The notes beneath the pieces were generated by a model, which made no database searches, was not told the DNA's origin, and was given only the letters and a program-made list of their open reading frames with translations. Below, piece by piece: positions 25,224 through 36,040 of a stretch of DNA of 64,000 bases. The stretch spans positions 128,379,093 to 128,443,092 of the forward strand of contig NC_135718.1 of NCBI RefSeq assembly GCF_964656455.1, given 5' to 3'. How positions within the stretch are numbered: the stretch's first letter is position 1; each line of letters begins with the position of its first letter. The stretch comes from Halichoerus grypus (lineage: Eukaryota; Chordata; Mammalia; Carnivora; Phocidae). The translations under genes were made by a program, and so were the position numbers.

Positions 25224-25330
25224 TTATATATATTCCATTATATATATATATATATATATTCCACTTCCTAATTTTATATATATATATATATATATATAAT
25301 GGAATATATAATTCCATATATAATGGAATA
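25224..25330. repeat. (TA)n tracts in inverted arrangement
   Basis: Two TA runs (about 25239-25259 and 25274-25298) with TTCCATTA before and TAATGGAAT after. They make a palindromic AT-rich hairpin within the old L1 3' UTR. Confidence 0.85.
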
Positions 25331-25963
25331 TTATTCAGCCATGAGAAAGAAGGAAATATTGCTATGTACAACAACGTGGGTGGGCCTTGAGGGCATTATG
25401 CTAAGTGAAATAAGTCAGACAGAGAAAGAAACAAATGTATGATCAGAGAGTAGAATGGTGGTTTCCAGGGGCTAGGGGTGGGGATGCATGGGGAGATATT
25501 GGTCAAAGGGTACAAACTTCCAGTTATAAAATAAGTTCTGTGGATCTGATGTACAGCATGGTAACTAATTAACAATACTGTATTATGAACTTGAAAGTTA
25601 CTAAGCGATTTTAAATGTTTCCAGCACAAAAAAGAAATGATAATTATGTGAGGTGATACTGTTGTTAACTAACTTTATTGTAGTGATCATTTTGCATATA
25701 TAAGTATCAAATCAACATGTACAAATTTAATGTACACAGTGTTATATGTCTGTTATATCTCAGTGACTCTGGAAAAAAAAAAGAAATAAATTGCTTACCC
25801 TTTCACCCCATCAATCTCCCCAAATCAGACAGATAATCCTTAGGTAGCTCACAGGTTTTCATTTAGGAAGTGAGTTGGAAGGGAGTAGACCAAGCACAGA
25901 TAAAGCCTGTTCATGAGTGTAGAACTCTTTGAATGGCTATGTTTGTATTTGGGACACGTCATT

Positions 25964-26379
25964 TTTTTGGGTATTTTTTTATTAACATATAGTGTATTAT
26001 TTGTTTCAGAGGTACAGGTCTGTGATTCATTAGTCTTATATAATATCCAGTGCTCATTACAACACATACCCTCCTCAATGTCCATCACCCAGTTACCCCA
26101 TCCCCTCACCCCCCCTCCCCTCCAGCAACCCTCAGTTTGTTTCCTAAGATTAAGAGTCTCTTATGGTTTGTCTCCCTCTCTGGTTTCATCTTGTTTCATT
26201 TTTCCCTTTCTTCCCCTATGATTCTGTGCCTTGTTTCTCAAATTCCACATATCAGTGAAATCATATGATAATTGTCTTTCTCTGATTGACTTATTTCACT
26301 TAGCATAATACCTTCTAGTTCCATCCACATCATTGCAAATGGCAAGATTTCATTTTTGTGGTGGCTGCGTAATATTCCA

Positions 26380-26414
<35 letters not shown>

Positions 26415-27919
26415 TGTGTGTGTACACATACCACATCATACCACATCTTTATCCATTCATCTGTTGATGGACATCTGGGCTCTTTCCATAGTTTCGCTAT
26501 TGTGGACATTGCTGCTATAAACATTGGGGTGCAGGTGCCCCTTCAGATCACTACATTTGTATCTTTGGGGTAAACACTCAATAGTGCAATTGCTGGGTCA
26601 TAGGGTAGCTCTATTTTCAACTTTTTGAGGAACCTCTGTACTGTTTTTCCAGAGTGGCTACACCAGCTTGTATTCCCACCAACAGTGTAGGAGGGTTCCC
26701 TTTTCTCTGCATCCTCGCCAATGTCTGTCATTTCCTGATTTGTTAATTTTAGCCATTCTGACTGGTGTGCGGTGGTATCTCATTGCGGTTTTGATTTTTG
26801 TATTTCCCTGATGCCGAGTGATGTTGAGCACTTTTTCATGTGTCTGTTGGCCATTTGGATATCTTCTTTGCAGAAATGTCTGTTCATGTCTTCTGCCCAT
26901 TTCTTGATTGGATTATTTGTTCTTTGGGTGTTGAGTTTGATAAGTTCTTTATAGATTTTGGATACTAACCCTTTATCTGATATGTCATTTGCAAATATCT
27001 TCTCCCATTCTGTTGGTTGTCTTTTGGTTTTGTTGACTGTTTCCTTTGCTGTGCAAAAGCTGTGTATCTTGATGAAGTCCCAATAGTTCATTTTTGCCCT
27101 TGCTTCCCTTGCCTTTGGAGATGTGTCTAGCAAGAAGTTGCTGCAACCAAGGTCAAAGAGGTTGCTGCCAGTGTTCTCCTCAAGGAATTTGATGGATTCC
27201 TGTCTCACATTTAGGTCTTTCAACCAAATTTTGAGTCTATTTTTGTGTATGGTGTAAGGAAATGGTCCAGTTTCATTCTTCTACATGTGGCTGTCCAATT
27301 TTCCCAACACCATTTGTTGAAGAGATTGTCTTTTTTCCATTGTATATTCTTTTGTCCTTTGTTGAAGATTAGTTGACCATAGAGTTGAGGGTCCATTTCT
27401 GGGCTCTCTATTCTGTTCCATTGACCTATGTGTCTGTTTTTGTGTCAGTACCGTACTGTCTTGATGATTACAGCTTTGGTAATAGAGCTTGAAGTCCGGA
27501 ATTGTGATGTCACGAGCTTTGGTTTTCTTTTTCAACATTCCTTTGGTTATTCGGAGTCTTTTCTGGTTCCATACAAATTTTAGGATTATTTGTTCCAGTT
27601 CTGTGAAAAAAGTTGAAGGTATTTTGGTAGGGATTGCATTGAATGTGTAGATTGCTCTAGGTAGCATAGACATTTTAACAATATTTGTTCTTCCAATCCA
27701 TGAGCATGGAACGTTTTTCCATTTCTTTGTGTCCTCCTCTATTTCTTTCATGGGTATTCTATAGTTTTCTGAGTACAGATCCTTTGCCTCTTTGGTTAGG
27801 TTTATTCCTAGGTATCTTACGGTTTTGGGTGCAATTGTAAATGGGATCGACTCCTTAATTTCTCTTTCTTCTGTCTCATTGTTGGTATATAGAAATGCAA
27901 CTGATTTCTGTGAATTGAT
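25964..27919 (-). mobile_element. 5'-truncated L1, antisense
   Basis: Antisense L1 running leftward from within ORF2 to the 3' UTR and T-rich tail. Two long reverse-strand frames remain. The one at 27281-27922 (213 codons) has [20 protein letters not shown] and [20 protein letters not shown]. The one at 26780-27223 (147 codons) contains the ORF2 C-terminal region ([20 protein letters not shown]). They are separated by a frameshift near 27250. CACGTCATT (25955-25963) and CATGTCATT (27920-27928) flank it and look like the target-site duplication. It is less decayed than the sense L1 next to it. Confidence 0.9.
26380..26422. repeat. (TG)n microsatellite
   Basis: About 43 bp of TG with one AT interruption inside the antisense L1. 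It is likely length-variable between individuals. Confidence 0.93.
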
Positions 27920-28239
27920 CATGTCATTATTTTATATAAGAGGGAATGCCCCGCCCCAGCCCCTTTTCAGTGGCACAGATGTTGGACAGTTGCTGCCTAA
28001 AGGGAGGAGCTTTTTGGAGTTCCTCTATAATGTTTTAAAGCAAAACAAAAGCTATATTCCCTTGGAAGTTTTAACTGCACATGACCTACTCAGCTGCTCT
28101 AGATTATATAGCTTCAAGCCAGTATATTTCCCTACATATGGAAGTGAACATTAGAGGTAGATTATTTTTTTAAAGTATATCATACCTGAAACCAATATTT
28201 TTTTATACCAATCTTATGGAGTAGTAAGTTGGAACGAAC

Positions 28240-28450
28240 AATAGACAGGGACCTAGGATGCCAGAGTTCTAGTTACAGCTCTAATGTGTTTTATGGCCTT
28301 GAGCGAGGCACCTAACCTTTCTATGTTTATTTCCTCGTCTGTTAAATGGTGATAGTGATATCTATTATATTTACCTCAAAGGATTGTTGGGAAACTAAAA
28401 TGGTGTAACATGTAAAAGGTCTTTGAAGTGTATAGCATTGTACAAATACT
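28240..28450 (+). mobile_element. MIR-like relic
   Basis: GGCCTTGAGCGAGGCACCTAACC, TTTATTTCCTCGTCTGTTAAATGGTGATAGTGATATC and CCTCAAAGGATTGTTGGGA follow the MIRb consensus order. Confidence 0.65.
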
Positions 28451-28753
28451 ATAATACAAAACTAATGTCCAGTTTGGTCTTTATGTTCTTAAAATTGTTT
28501 TCAATTTTAAGTGTGTTCCTTTAATGGATCTGCCATCACACAGTATTTAAAATGATGGTTTAACCCTGGTAAAACTACTAGTATGTGTATAAATGTCATT
28601 GCTCTTCTAAATAAAGAGTAAATTTGATGAATACCCAACTTGATGACTAAACTGTTATTTGCAGTTTTATTTATGATGTGTTTAGAATCTAAGGAAAATA
28701 TCCTGTCAGATTTAAATGGGCCTTGAGTAATGCTGGCTCTCTGGTTTCTGCAG

Positions 28754-28913
28754 GAGTTGATCTAGAGCAGTCACGAAAAGAAGAGGAACAACAGATGTTA
28801 CAGGATGCCCGCCAGTGGCTCAACAGCGGGAAACTAGAGGATGTAAGGCAGCCTCGCTCAGGTGCCACAGCCCTCCATGTGGCTGCTGCCAAGGGCTACT
28901 CTGAGGTCCTCAG
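28754..28913 (+). CDS. PPP1R12B: PPP1R12B coding exon (probably exon 4), helical linker plus ankyrin repeat
   Basis: This 160-nt exon follows TTTCTGCAG and ends CTCAG before GTATTG. It completes a Gly codon and continues VDLEQSRKEEEQQML, then QDARQWLNSGKLEDVRQ, then GATALHVAAAKGYSEVL. The first half is the charged helix between the two ankyrin blocks of MYPT proteins. The second half (TALHVAAAKGYSEVL) is the next ankyrin repeat. Two bases of an Arg codon are left for the following exon. Compared with human MYPT2 as I remember it, Leu replaces Ile in GKLEDVR and Pro replaces Ala in RQPRSG, both plausible species differences. The long reverse-strand frame at 28689-28892 is a shadow. Confidence 0.96.
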
Positions 28914-29850
28914 GTATTGTCCGTTTACATCAGTCAGGAGTTTGGTAAACTGGGAGAAGATGAGCTGGGTTTTGGAAGCAGGGGATGAATTAGATTTTCA
29001 GCTATGATGTGTTTCTTTCTTTATTGTTTTCCTCTCTGATCATTCAGTCTTTTCTTCTCTTTTGCTGATATTAATCCATAGATGGTCTCCCACCCTCCTA
29101 CTGTCACGTGAGTTTCTCACTGACATGTATGATAGGAAACAGTTGAGGTACACTAGCCTAGAAGATGACCTTACATGATCTCTTCCAGTGCTGTGATTTA
29201 TCATTACTATCCCTACAATCTTCTCCTCTGGTGATGTGTAATACAGGACAGACTTGTGATCATTTTGGTCCTTTTTGGACATAGAAAATTTCTTTGGGCT
29301 CTTTAGATTAAGGGTACAGATCTTGAGTGTGCAGTGTCCAGTTAGAGTAGGAGAGTTAAACTGATATGAGGGATTTGGATTCTACTGCTCTACCTGTTCC
29401 ATTTTTTCTTACATCCATACATGCTTTAGGTAGCTTCTGGTGCTTACTGTTGACAGGCTTTCCCAAATACATGGGCAGCTAATAGCTTTGTGTGCATAGT
29501 TGTTGCCAGACTCTTCCAGTGCTTCATACTCCACCGAATATGGGGTATCTAATAGGTGTGGCAGTATGTTAGTATACTGTTTCTGCCTGAGAGTGGCATT
29601 CATATTCTGCTCACTTCTTAGAAGGTGTCTGGAGGCCCATGATATGGGTAACCTCAATCAGGCCAGTGCAGGTTGGGGCCTCAGGAGTCATACCTTTCTT
29701 CCTCCATGCACACAGATTATAGCTTTGTAGTTAGCAAGAAGTCCCTGCAAATACTTCACAGAGTTGGAAGTTTGAGAGTCTACAGTAAACATATGGGATC
29801 CTGGAAAGATCAACTAGAAAGTTCGTAAGTCAAGTGCCCTGAAGAGTATT

Positions 29851-29876
29851 GAGTGAGTGAGTGAGTGAGTTCCTTC

Positions 29877-29907
<31 letters not shown>

Positions 29908-29957
29908 TTCTTTCTTTCTCTTTCTTCCTTCCTTCCTTCCTTTTTTTTCTTTCTTTC
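29851..29957. repeat. (GAGT)n plus (CTTT)n microsatellite
   Basis: Five GAGT units followed by about 85 bp of CTTT/CCTT units. The pyrimidine part adjoins the 3' end of an antisense L1 and probably grew from its poly-A tail. Confidence 0.92.
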
Positions 29958-30619
29958 ATGTTCAGTTAGCCACCATACAGTACATCATTAGTTTCAGATG
30001 TAGTGTTCAGTGATTCATTAGTTGGGTATAACACCCAGTGCCAATCACAACACGTGCCCTCCTTAATCCCCATCACCTGGCTATCCCATTTCCCCCCACC
30101 CCGAAACCCTCAGTTTGTTTCCTGGAGTCCAGAGTCTCTCATGGTTAGTCCCTCTCTGATTCCCCCACTTCAGTTTTCCCTTCCTTCCCCTGTTGTCCTC
30201 CGTGCTATTGCTTACGTTCCACATATGAGTGAAACCATATGATAATTGTCTTTCTCTGCTTGACTTATTTCACTTAGCATAATCCCCTCCAGTTCCATCC
30301 ATGTCGATGCAAATGGTGGGTATTCATCCTTTCTGATGGCTGAGTAATATTCCATTGTATATATGAACCACATCTTCTTTATCCATTCATCTGTTGAAGG
30401 GCATCTCGGCCCTTCCACAGTTTGGCTCTTGTGGACATTGCTGCTATGAACATTGGGTGAAAATGTTCAACATCGTTAGCCATCAGGGAAATTCAAATCA
30501 AAACCACATTGAGATACCACCTTACACCAGTTAGAATGGCAAAAATTAACACAGCAGGAAACAACAAGTGTTGGCAAGTATGTGGAGAAACGGGACCCTC
30601 TTACACTGTTGATGGGAGT
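29950..30619 (-). mobile_element. L1 3' end with inverted 5' part
   Basis: 29950-30457 is antisense L1 3' sequence (CATACAGTACATCATTAGTTTC to CATTGCTGCTATGAACATTGGG). At 30458 the orientation flips: ATGTTCAACATCGTTAGCCATCAGGGAAATTCAAATCAAAACCAC to CTCTTACACTGTTGATGGGAG is sense-strand ORF2 that normally lies a few hundred bases upstream. A 5' inversion with a small deletion is the signature of twin priming. Confidence 0.85.
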
Positions 30620-30997
30620 TCTCATTTTAGATGTTCTTTCCTACCTGCACTAGGAAATGGAAAACACACCTTGTAACAGGTTGTGTGGTTTGGCAAATTT
30701 AATCAGGCTTTGGTGAATCTCAAAGGGATACACCTTTCTAAATACCCCTCTCGTGTGGTGTCACATGGATGTACCTAGGAAATACACTCTGACCTTTCAG
30801 AGCGGGTTGATAACTGCTCTCTGTGATAGGTTCTCAGTGTAGGAACCGTGAAGCCCGAGCTGTGCCTTAGAGGACAGAAGTAATCACAGTTTCCCGGTGG
30901 TTCAGGGCCAAAGTGAATATCAATTAGGTGATAGTTTATTTGGCAGAAAACTGTAATATAGAGGGTATAAGTGTCTTGTTTGGGGTTTTCTTCTTAG

Positions 30998-31142
30998 GCT
31001 TTTAATCCAGGCTGGCTATGAACTCAATGTTCAGGATTACGATGGCTGGACTCCCCTCCATGCTGCTGCACACTGGGGAGTGAAGGAGGCTTGCTCCATC
31101 CTGGCAGAAGCACTCTGTGACATGGATATCAGGAACAAACTG
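30998..31142 (+). CDS. PPP1R12B: PPP1R12B coding exon (probably exon 5), ankyrin repeats
   Basis: This 145-nt exon follows the T-rich acceptor GGGGTTTTCTTCTTAG and ends AAACTG before GTTAGT, in phase 0. Its first base completes the Arg codon. The product reads LLIQAGYELNVQDYDGW, then TPLHAAAHWGVKEACSILAE, then ALCDMDIRNKL. DGWTPLHAAAHWG is a strong ankyrin consensus, and the residues after it form the second helix and the loop to the last repeat. In the MYPT1-PP1 structure the distal repeats contact the acidic face of the phosphatase. By homology this exon should do the same, but that is inference. Confidence 0.96.
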
Positions 31143-32049
31143 GTTAGTATGCCTGACCCTCTAGAAGGGCAGTGAAATTGGTATCTGGGTCTCTAGAACA
31201 AAAGGCTTGAAGTCTCAGTTAAATGGCCAGGCTCACTGTCTGGGGAAATATACATCACAGGTAGCTATGGCTCTGTTCCCTGCACCCTTCCCCTTCCCCC
31301 CTGCCCCATTATCAACACAGAGATGTTTGCTATGTAAAATAAAACTCTACTGATCAGCATTCTGATTCTATTTATGTTGAAGCCCCTAAAATAAATAGGA
31401 AAAAAAGATATTTGCCCTTGGGAAAAATGAGCATTGGGAAATCCTAAGGTTGCTCTCTATGGTGAAGTATGAAAGATTTTATTTTACTTTATTTTTAATT
31501 CAAAGACTTTTGATAGCTGAATTCTACTCTCATCCAGTCATTAAAAAAAACATTATAATGACAAAGATCCTTGAGTCTGGCTGAAAATAGTTATTCAGCC
31601 TCACTTCAAGCAACTTTAGAGGCCCTAGAACTCCTATCCCTACACCTAGTGATTTTTTTTTAGGAATCCAGAGACATGGCTTTTTATTTAGTAGATGTTC
31701 TTATCTGCTTCACATCTCTCCTGAACCCAGCTTTCATCCCCAGTTTATGGGTTATGGTCCTGAGCTGTGCTGATGTTTCCTAAAAGAGATACCCTTCTCT
31801 CACTTGAAGGGAGATAACTGCTGTGACTTAATCTTTAGTGCACATGTGCCCTGGACCCCGTTCTGAGGCTTTTAAAAGCCCCTTATTGAATTTATTATAG
31901 AAATTAAGACCCTTTTAGAACAGGTACAAGTAGAGATTTCAATTGATTATATGCCAAGAGGCAGTAAGCATTAGAGATAATGTGGTGATTTCCTCAATAC
32001 TGTTTTATTAAATATAAAAACATGTATTTAAAGGACTTGATGTGTTTTG

Positions 32050-32222
32050 CTTTGTTTTAGAGGAAGAGAGTGTGAGTGGGTAAGGGGGCTCCTTAGTACA
32101 GAATCTTAAGTAGGTTCCATGCACAGAGCCTGATGCGGGGCTCAATCTCACAACGCTGAGATCATGACTTGAGCCAAAATCAAGAGTCAGACGCTTAACC
32201 AACTGAGCTACCCAGGTTCCCC
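32050..32222 (-). mobile_element. CAN-SINE, antisense, diverged
   Basis: AGCCTGATGCGGGGCTCAATCTCACAACGCTGAGATCATGACTTGAG then AACCAACTGAGCTACCCAGGTTCCCC. The exact left end is unclear. It lies about 195 bp before the exon at 32417. Confidence 0.8.
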
Positions 32223-32416
32223 AACAGACATGCTGTTTCTTGTTACATTTTCTCTGTGATAGATGAAGGCATTATTATAATGTAGAGTAGATAAGTTAGG
32301 GAAGCAGCTCTCACTGGAACAAAGGCATAAAATGAGTATTGAATAGTTCTCTGATAAAGTCACAAAATCACTACTTCTATTTTCTTTTGATCATGGTACC
32401 CCCTTTTCTCTGCCAG

Positions 32417-32491
32417 GGCCAGACACCATTTGATGTGGCTGATGAGGGTCTTGTGGAGCACTTGGAGATGCTCCAGAAGAAACAGAATGTG
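32417..32491 (+). CDS. PPP1R12B: PPP1R12B coding exon (probably exon 6), last ankyrin repeat
   Basis: This 75-nt exon encodes 25 whole codons between the acceptor TTCTCTGCCAG and the donor GTAAGT. It is symmetric (phase 0 at both ends), so skipping it would preserve the frame. The product GQTPFDVADEGLVEHLEMLQ then KKQNV is the final degenerate ankyrin repeat followed by a basic helix cap. DVADEGLVEHLE resembles MYPT1 DVADEDILGYLEELQ, but the GLVEHLE form is MYPT2. An ATG frame begun in the upstream intron at 32339 passes through this exon and has no independent meaning. Confidence 0.95.
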
Positions 32492-34029
32492 GTAAGTCTT
32501 TGGTTAATGCTTTTAAAAGCTTTTATAACAGTGCGGGTATCTCATCCCTTGTTTTAGTTATGTCTCCTGAGAGCTGAAATGGACATATCTACATTCCAGA
32601 GATGATAATTGTTCACTTCAGGGACTAGCAACAGTCTGTTAGAAAATATCCCAGAAACCATTGTTGTTAAAGTTTACTCATTATAAGATAGCCTTCAAGC
32701 AGCTGAAAGTCAAAAATGATGAGAACAACAAAGTAATTATTACCCTTGAGTTCTAGGAAATGAATGTGGTATATTCAAATCAGAGTTTTTTCCAAATAGG
32801 GAGTACCAGGGTAGAGGACATCTCATAACTTTTTTCTCCTCTTATTGACTGAAAGGGCATGTTTATTTAAAGTAAATTCATTACAGGGAGGAATTTGCTT
32901 CTTTCTTACAAAGCAAACAAGGCCACAAAACTAAACCTGTCTTTTGGTATTGGACAGTACTTGGCCAGTGATTCATACTTACTCAGGATTCATCAGATAT
33001 CCAGAATTCAATCCTCCTCTCCCTTCTCATTTTAAATCTTTTATTCTTTGCTTGCATGTACCATTCTGTTGCTTGGTGCTAGGTAGGAGAACTACCTAAG
33101 TATCGTACCCACGTACAGACTGCAGAAGGAAAAAACCCACCCAATATCCAGATAAACAGTGAATAATTCACTTTTTCTATGTGTAAGTGGGATGATTAAT
33201 TTGGACAAGGAGAATAAAGATCAGCTACTGCTGATCAGGGCTGATGTCTGAATAGAGTGGGACAGAAAAAAATCACTAGCTTTCCTTTGTGTTTTTCTTT
33301 GCATGAATTGTGGCTCAGGGCATGTGAACTCAAGTTTAGACAAAGGAGAGAAACTTAGAGCAGTTCTGAAAAAAATAACAATGGAGTTCACTGGTGGGAC
33401 AGATCAACCGGATCTCACCTCACACATGTTCAGCACCACGTCTGGACTGGTAGAGTGAAGATCCCCGTTACTTCAAGGCTTAGTGGGACAATTGCCTATA
33501 TAAAGCTCAGACAAACACAACTTAACAGTTCATCTTGTTTTCTTTGGTGAGCTGTGGAATCTAGGCTAAAACTTGGGACTCACCACACAGAGTACTGGGG
33601 CTATTATCTAACAGCATTGGCCGTCCTAAGATGTATGCTTTGTTTAGTTAGGTTTTTGTTGTGTTTTAAACTTATCATTCTGAAATAATTTTTAGACCCA
33701 TGAAGAAGTTGCGAAAATAATAGAGAGTTTCTATGTATCCTTTACCCAGCATGGTTTGGTTTTTGAACATAAATAATATTTTCACTAAATAACATTTCTG
33801 CACTGGGAATGGTGCTTATCTTTGCTCCCTGCATAACTTTTGGGTCCAGGAATATAAACTCATTTTGTCTAGAGCATGTATCTAAATACGAGACAGTTTA
33901 TTCTAGGGACTTATTTCCCCTTTGGTACCTGTTTTTTTCTTGAGAACTATTGCTAACCTAATTCGGTATGTGGCCATAAAGAATTTTTTCAAAGTTCCTT
34001 CCCTTTTTTTTAATCCATCAGAAGCCAGG

Positions 34030-34161
34030 CTTTTTTTTTTTTCTTTTTTAAGTTTACTTATTTTTTTTTAGTAATCTCTCAACACCTAACGTGGGGCTTG
34101 AAGTCACAACCCCCACATCAAGAGTCACATGGTCTTCTGAATGAGCCAGCTGGCCTGCACT
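34030..34161 (-). mobile_element. Older CAN-SINE, antisense
   Basis: TTTTAGTAATCTCTCAACACCTAACGTGGGGCTTGAAGTCACAACCCCCACATCAAGAGTCACATG then GAGCCAGCTGGCCTGCAC. Flanked by AGAAGCCAGG (34020-34029 and 34162-34171). Confidence 0.8.
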
Positions 34162-34449
34162 AGAAGCCAGGGTTTTTTGAAGATTGGGTTTGGATATTTG
34201 ATATGAGCAGTTTTATTGAAGCTCTAACACCATGGTTTTTCTCTTACCTTGGATGAGGATTTTTCTTTGTCATTATCTTGTAAGGAGACCCAACTGATGC
34301 GTTTCTCTTTTTCTCAGTTCTTTCTTCCCCTTTTGGTATTGGTCTTGTTTTCTTCAGAATGACAGTACCATTTTGAGTTCTTCTCATCACTGCTGATTTT
34401 TACCAATAGTCAACTTCTTCCCTTTCCTCTCTGTTTTTTCAATTTCCAG

Positions 34450-34529
34450 CTTCGAAGTGAAAAAGAGACACGGAATAAGCTCATTGAGTCAGACCTGAAC
34501 AGCAAGTTGCAGAGTGGACTTTTTAAGAA
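34450..34529 (+). CDS. PPP1R12B: PPP1R12B coding exon (probably exon 7), post-ankyrin linker
   Basis: This 80-nt exon follows TTTTTTCAATTTCCAG and ends AAGAA before GTAAGA. It reads LRSEKETRNKLIESDLNSKL then QSGLFK, a charged, probably helical linker leaving the ankyrin domain. It is low in recognisable motifs. The match to MYPT2 (SEKETRNKLIESDLNSK) and the phase fit on both sides make it secure. It ends with two bases of an Asn codon, completed by the exon at 35447. Human MYPT2 as recalled has Ile and Phe where this copy has Leu in NSKL and GLFK. Confidence 0.94.
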
Positions 34530-34732
34530 GTAAGACGTTCAGGACTTGAGAAATGGGATGAGCTCTGCTGTGTTTGGCTGCATATGTGTGTATGACATAG
34601 CTTGAGAATTTATACAGGAAAGAAACTGTGTTTGATTTAAGCCAAATGATCTTTAAACATGTGGGATGTTTGAGGGACAAAGAGGTGGCATTGATATATG
34701 GGGGAGACACTGAGGGTGGGTGAATGTGTTTT

Positions 34733-34940
34733 TTTTTTTTAATTTATTTTTAAGATTTTATTTATTTATTTGAGAGAGAGTGTGTGAGCATGAGCAGGGG
34801 GAGGGGCAGAAGGGGAGGTAGAAGCAGACTCCCTGATGAGCAGGGAGCCTGATGCAGGGGACGGGGGGCTCAATCCCAGGACCCTGGTTTCACCTGAGCC
34901 AAAGGCTGATGCTCAACCAACTGAGCCACCCAGGTGCCCC
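34733..34940 (-). mobile_element. CAN-SINE, antisense
   Basis: Exact 15-bp duplication GGGTGAATGTGTTTT (34718-34732 and 34941-34955). It lies about 200 bp after the exon at 34450. Confidence 0.94.
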
Positions 34941-35059
34941 GGGTGAATGTGTTTTAAATTTAGAAATTAATTGAGACAGTGTACAACATTTTCCCCCCAG
35001 CTTACATTTTCCCCCCAGCTTATGGGTTCCTAGTCCTAGTTACATCCCTAACTCTAAGT

Positions 35060-35155
35060 TCTATGAACTCAGGGACCATGTGTGTTTTGTTTACCACTGT
35101 ACCAGGGCCTAGCATGATTCCTGGCAGGTAATAAACATTCAGTAAACATTTGTTA
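35060..35155 (+). mobile_element. L2-like 3' end
   Basis: GAACTCAGGGACCATGTGTGTTTTGTTTACCACTGTACCAGGGCCTAGCATGATTCCTGGCAGGTAATAAACATTCAGTAAACATTTG is the characteristic L2 terminus. Confidence 0.7.
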
Positions 35156-35446
35156 AATGACTTTTTAAAACTATTTATCTGCTTTATCACTGTCAAGATT
35201 CATAGCCCTCCTTTTTCCTGTGTGTTGAACAGGCTAGATCTACTTAAGTCATACTCTAAAGTCAAATACTGAACCTTAGTCTGCAAAAACCCAAGGATTC
35301 AGAAGAATGTAAAGAAGGATTTGAAGTATTTCTGTTATTGCTTCTACACAGAGGTTTATAGACTTGTTCTCCTTATGCTTGATTGTCAGTGAACTTAAAT
35401 AGTTTGCCATTTCTGAGTTACACTCAAATTGTCATCTTTAATTTAG

Positions 35447-35586
35447 CAAAGAGAAGATGCTTTATGAAGAAGAGGTACCCAAGTCCCAAGAAATGGAGGA
35501 AGAAAGCAAAGAGTCTAGCAGCTCCAGCTCAGAGGAGGAGGAAGGTGAAGATGAAGCTTCTGAGTCAGAAACTGAGAAGGAAGGAG
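35447..35586 (+). CDS. PPP1R12B: PPP1R12B coding exon (probably exon 8), acidic Ser/Glu-rich segment
   Basis: This 140-nt exon follows TCTTTAATTTAG and ends GAAGGAG before GTAATG. Its first base completes Asn, then KEKMLYEEEVPKSQEMEEES, then a run of Lys, Glu, five consecutive Ser, and a Glu/Asp-rich tail ending SESETEKEG. The extreme acidity and Ser run are the conserved disordered acidic region that follows the ankyrin domain in MYPT proteins, and the serines sit in casein-kinase-like contexts. One base of an Asp codon is left for the exon at 40749. Reading through the donor stays open for about 50 codons, ending at a TGA near 35736, so an intron-retaining transcript would be truncated there. 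Confidence 0.95.
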
Positions 35587-35823
35587 GTAATGTAAAGATA
35601 TTCATAGTAAAGATCCTCTGTTTCCATAATGCAAGGAGATCACTGCTTGTCAGAGCTAGGAGGCCTCAGAGGGCTCCAAAAAGAGCTTTAAGTTCTTTAA
35701 GTTTAGTTTTCAAAGATAAGATACCAAATTTTGAGTGAAAACTTGGTTGTAAAAGCTATGAGCTAGGTTAGAATATGTGTATTGGTTTCTATGTAGCCAT
35801 ATGATAAGGCGCAAAAAAATTCC

Positions 35824-36040
35824 TTTAAAAAAAAGGATTTATTGATTTATTTATTTATTTAGAGTGCCCATGCATGGGCCTGCAAGCAGGCGGGGAGGGG
35901 GAGAGGGAGAGAATCTCAAGCTGACTCCGCACTGAGCGTGGAGCTCTACTGGCGGCTTGATCCCACAACCCTGAGATCATGACCTGAGTGGAAATCAAGA
36001 GTCAGACACTCAACCAACTAAGCCACCCAGGAGCCCCCCA
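35824..36040 (-). mobile_element. CAN-SINE, antisense
   Basis: GGATTTATTGATTTATTTATTTATTTAGAGTGCC to CTAAGCCACCCAGGAGCCCC. It starts about 240 bp after the exon at 35447. Confidence 0.87.

Larger units (their letters stand above)
21850..25775 (+). mobile_element. Old L1, sense, ORF2 and 3' UTR, degenerate
   Basis: Sense-oriented L1 from within ORF2 (endonuclease region near 21880-22080) through the 3' UTR to an A-rich end near 25790. Reverse-transcriptase motifs survive in a frame at 23130-23369 ([20 protein letters not shown] and YDQVGFI). Later ORF2 pieces appear at 23796-24059 ([20 protein letters not shown]) and 24624-24836. Many frameshifts and stops break ORF2, so it cannot make a full protein. 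The 3' UTR (GTGGTTTCCAGGGGCTAGGGG, GTGAGGTGATACTGTTGTTAACTAAC) is of the older L1MA kind. Two SINEs interrupt it at 22508-22702 and 24924-25107. Confidence 0.9.
20355..28753 (+). other. PPP1R12B: Intron between exons 20236 and 28754, L1-rich
   Basis: About 70 percent is retrotransposon: a sense-oriented old L1 (21850-25775) and an antisense 5'-truncated L1 (25964-27919), with SINEs inside the first. 20360-21500 and 27930-28240 contain nothing I recognise; 28240-28450 is MIR-like. Every long reading frame in this intron belongs to L1 ORF2 relics. Confidence 0.8.
28914..30997 (+). other. PPP1R12B: Intron between exons 28754 and 30998
   Basis: 28914-29845 and 30620-30995 have no recognised repeat or motif. 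The middle is a GAGT and CTTT microsatellite joined to an L1 3' end with an inverted 5' part. Confidence 0.75.
31143..34449 (+). other. PPP1R12B: Introns flanking the 75-nt exon at 32417
   Basis: The upstream intron (31143-32416) contains a degenerate antisense SINE near 32050-32222 and otherwise nothing recognisable. The downstream intron (32492-34449) contains an old antisense SINE relic at 34030-34161. The remainder, including 32500-33990, shows no supported feature; 33690-33900 faintly resembles an old L1 3' end. Confidence 0.7.

Noticed and set aside
26780..27922. Reverse-strand frames of 147 and 213 codons as possible genes
   Set aside because: Their translations are L1 ORF2 C-terminal sequence inside a 5'-truncated L1, with a frameshift between them.
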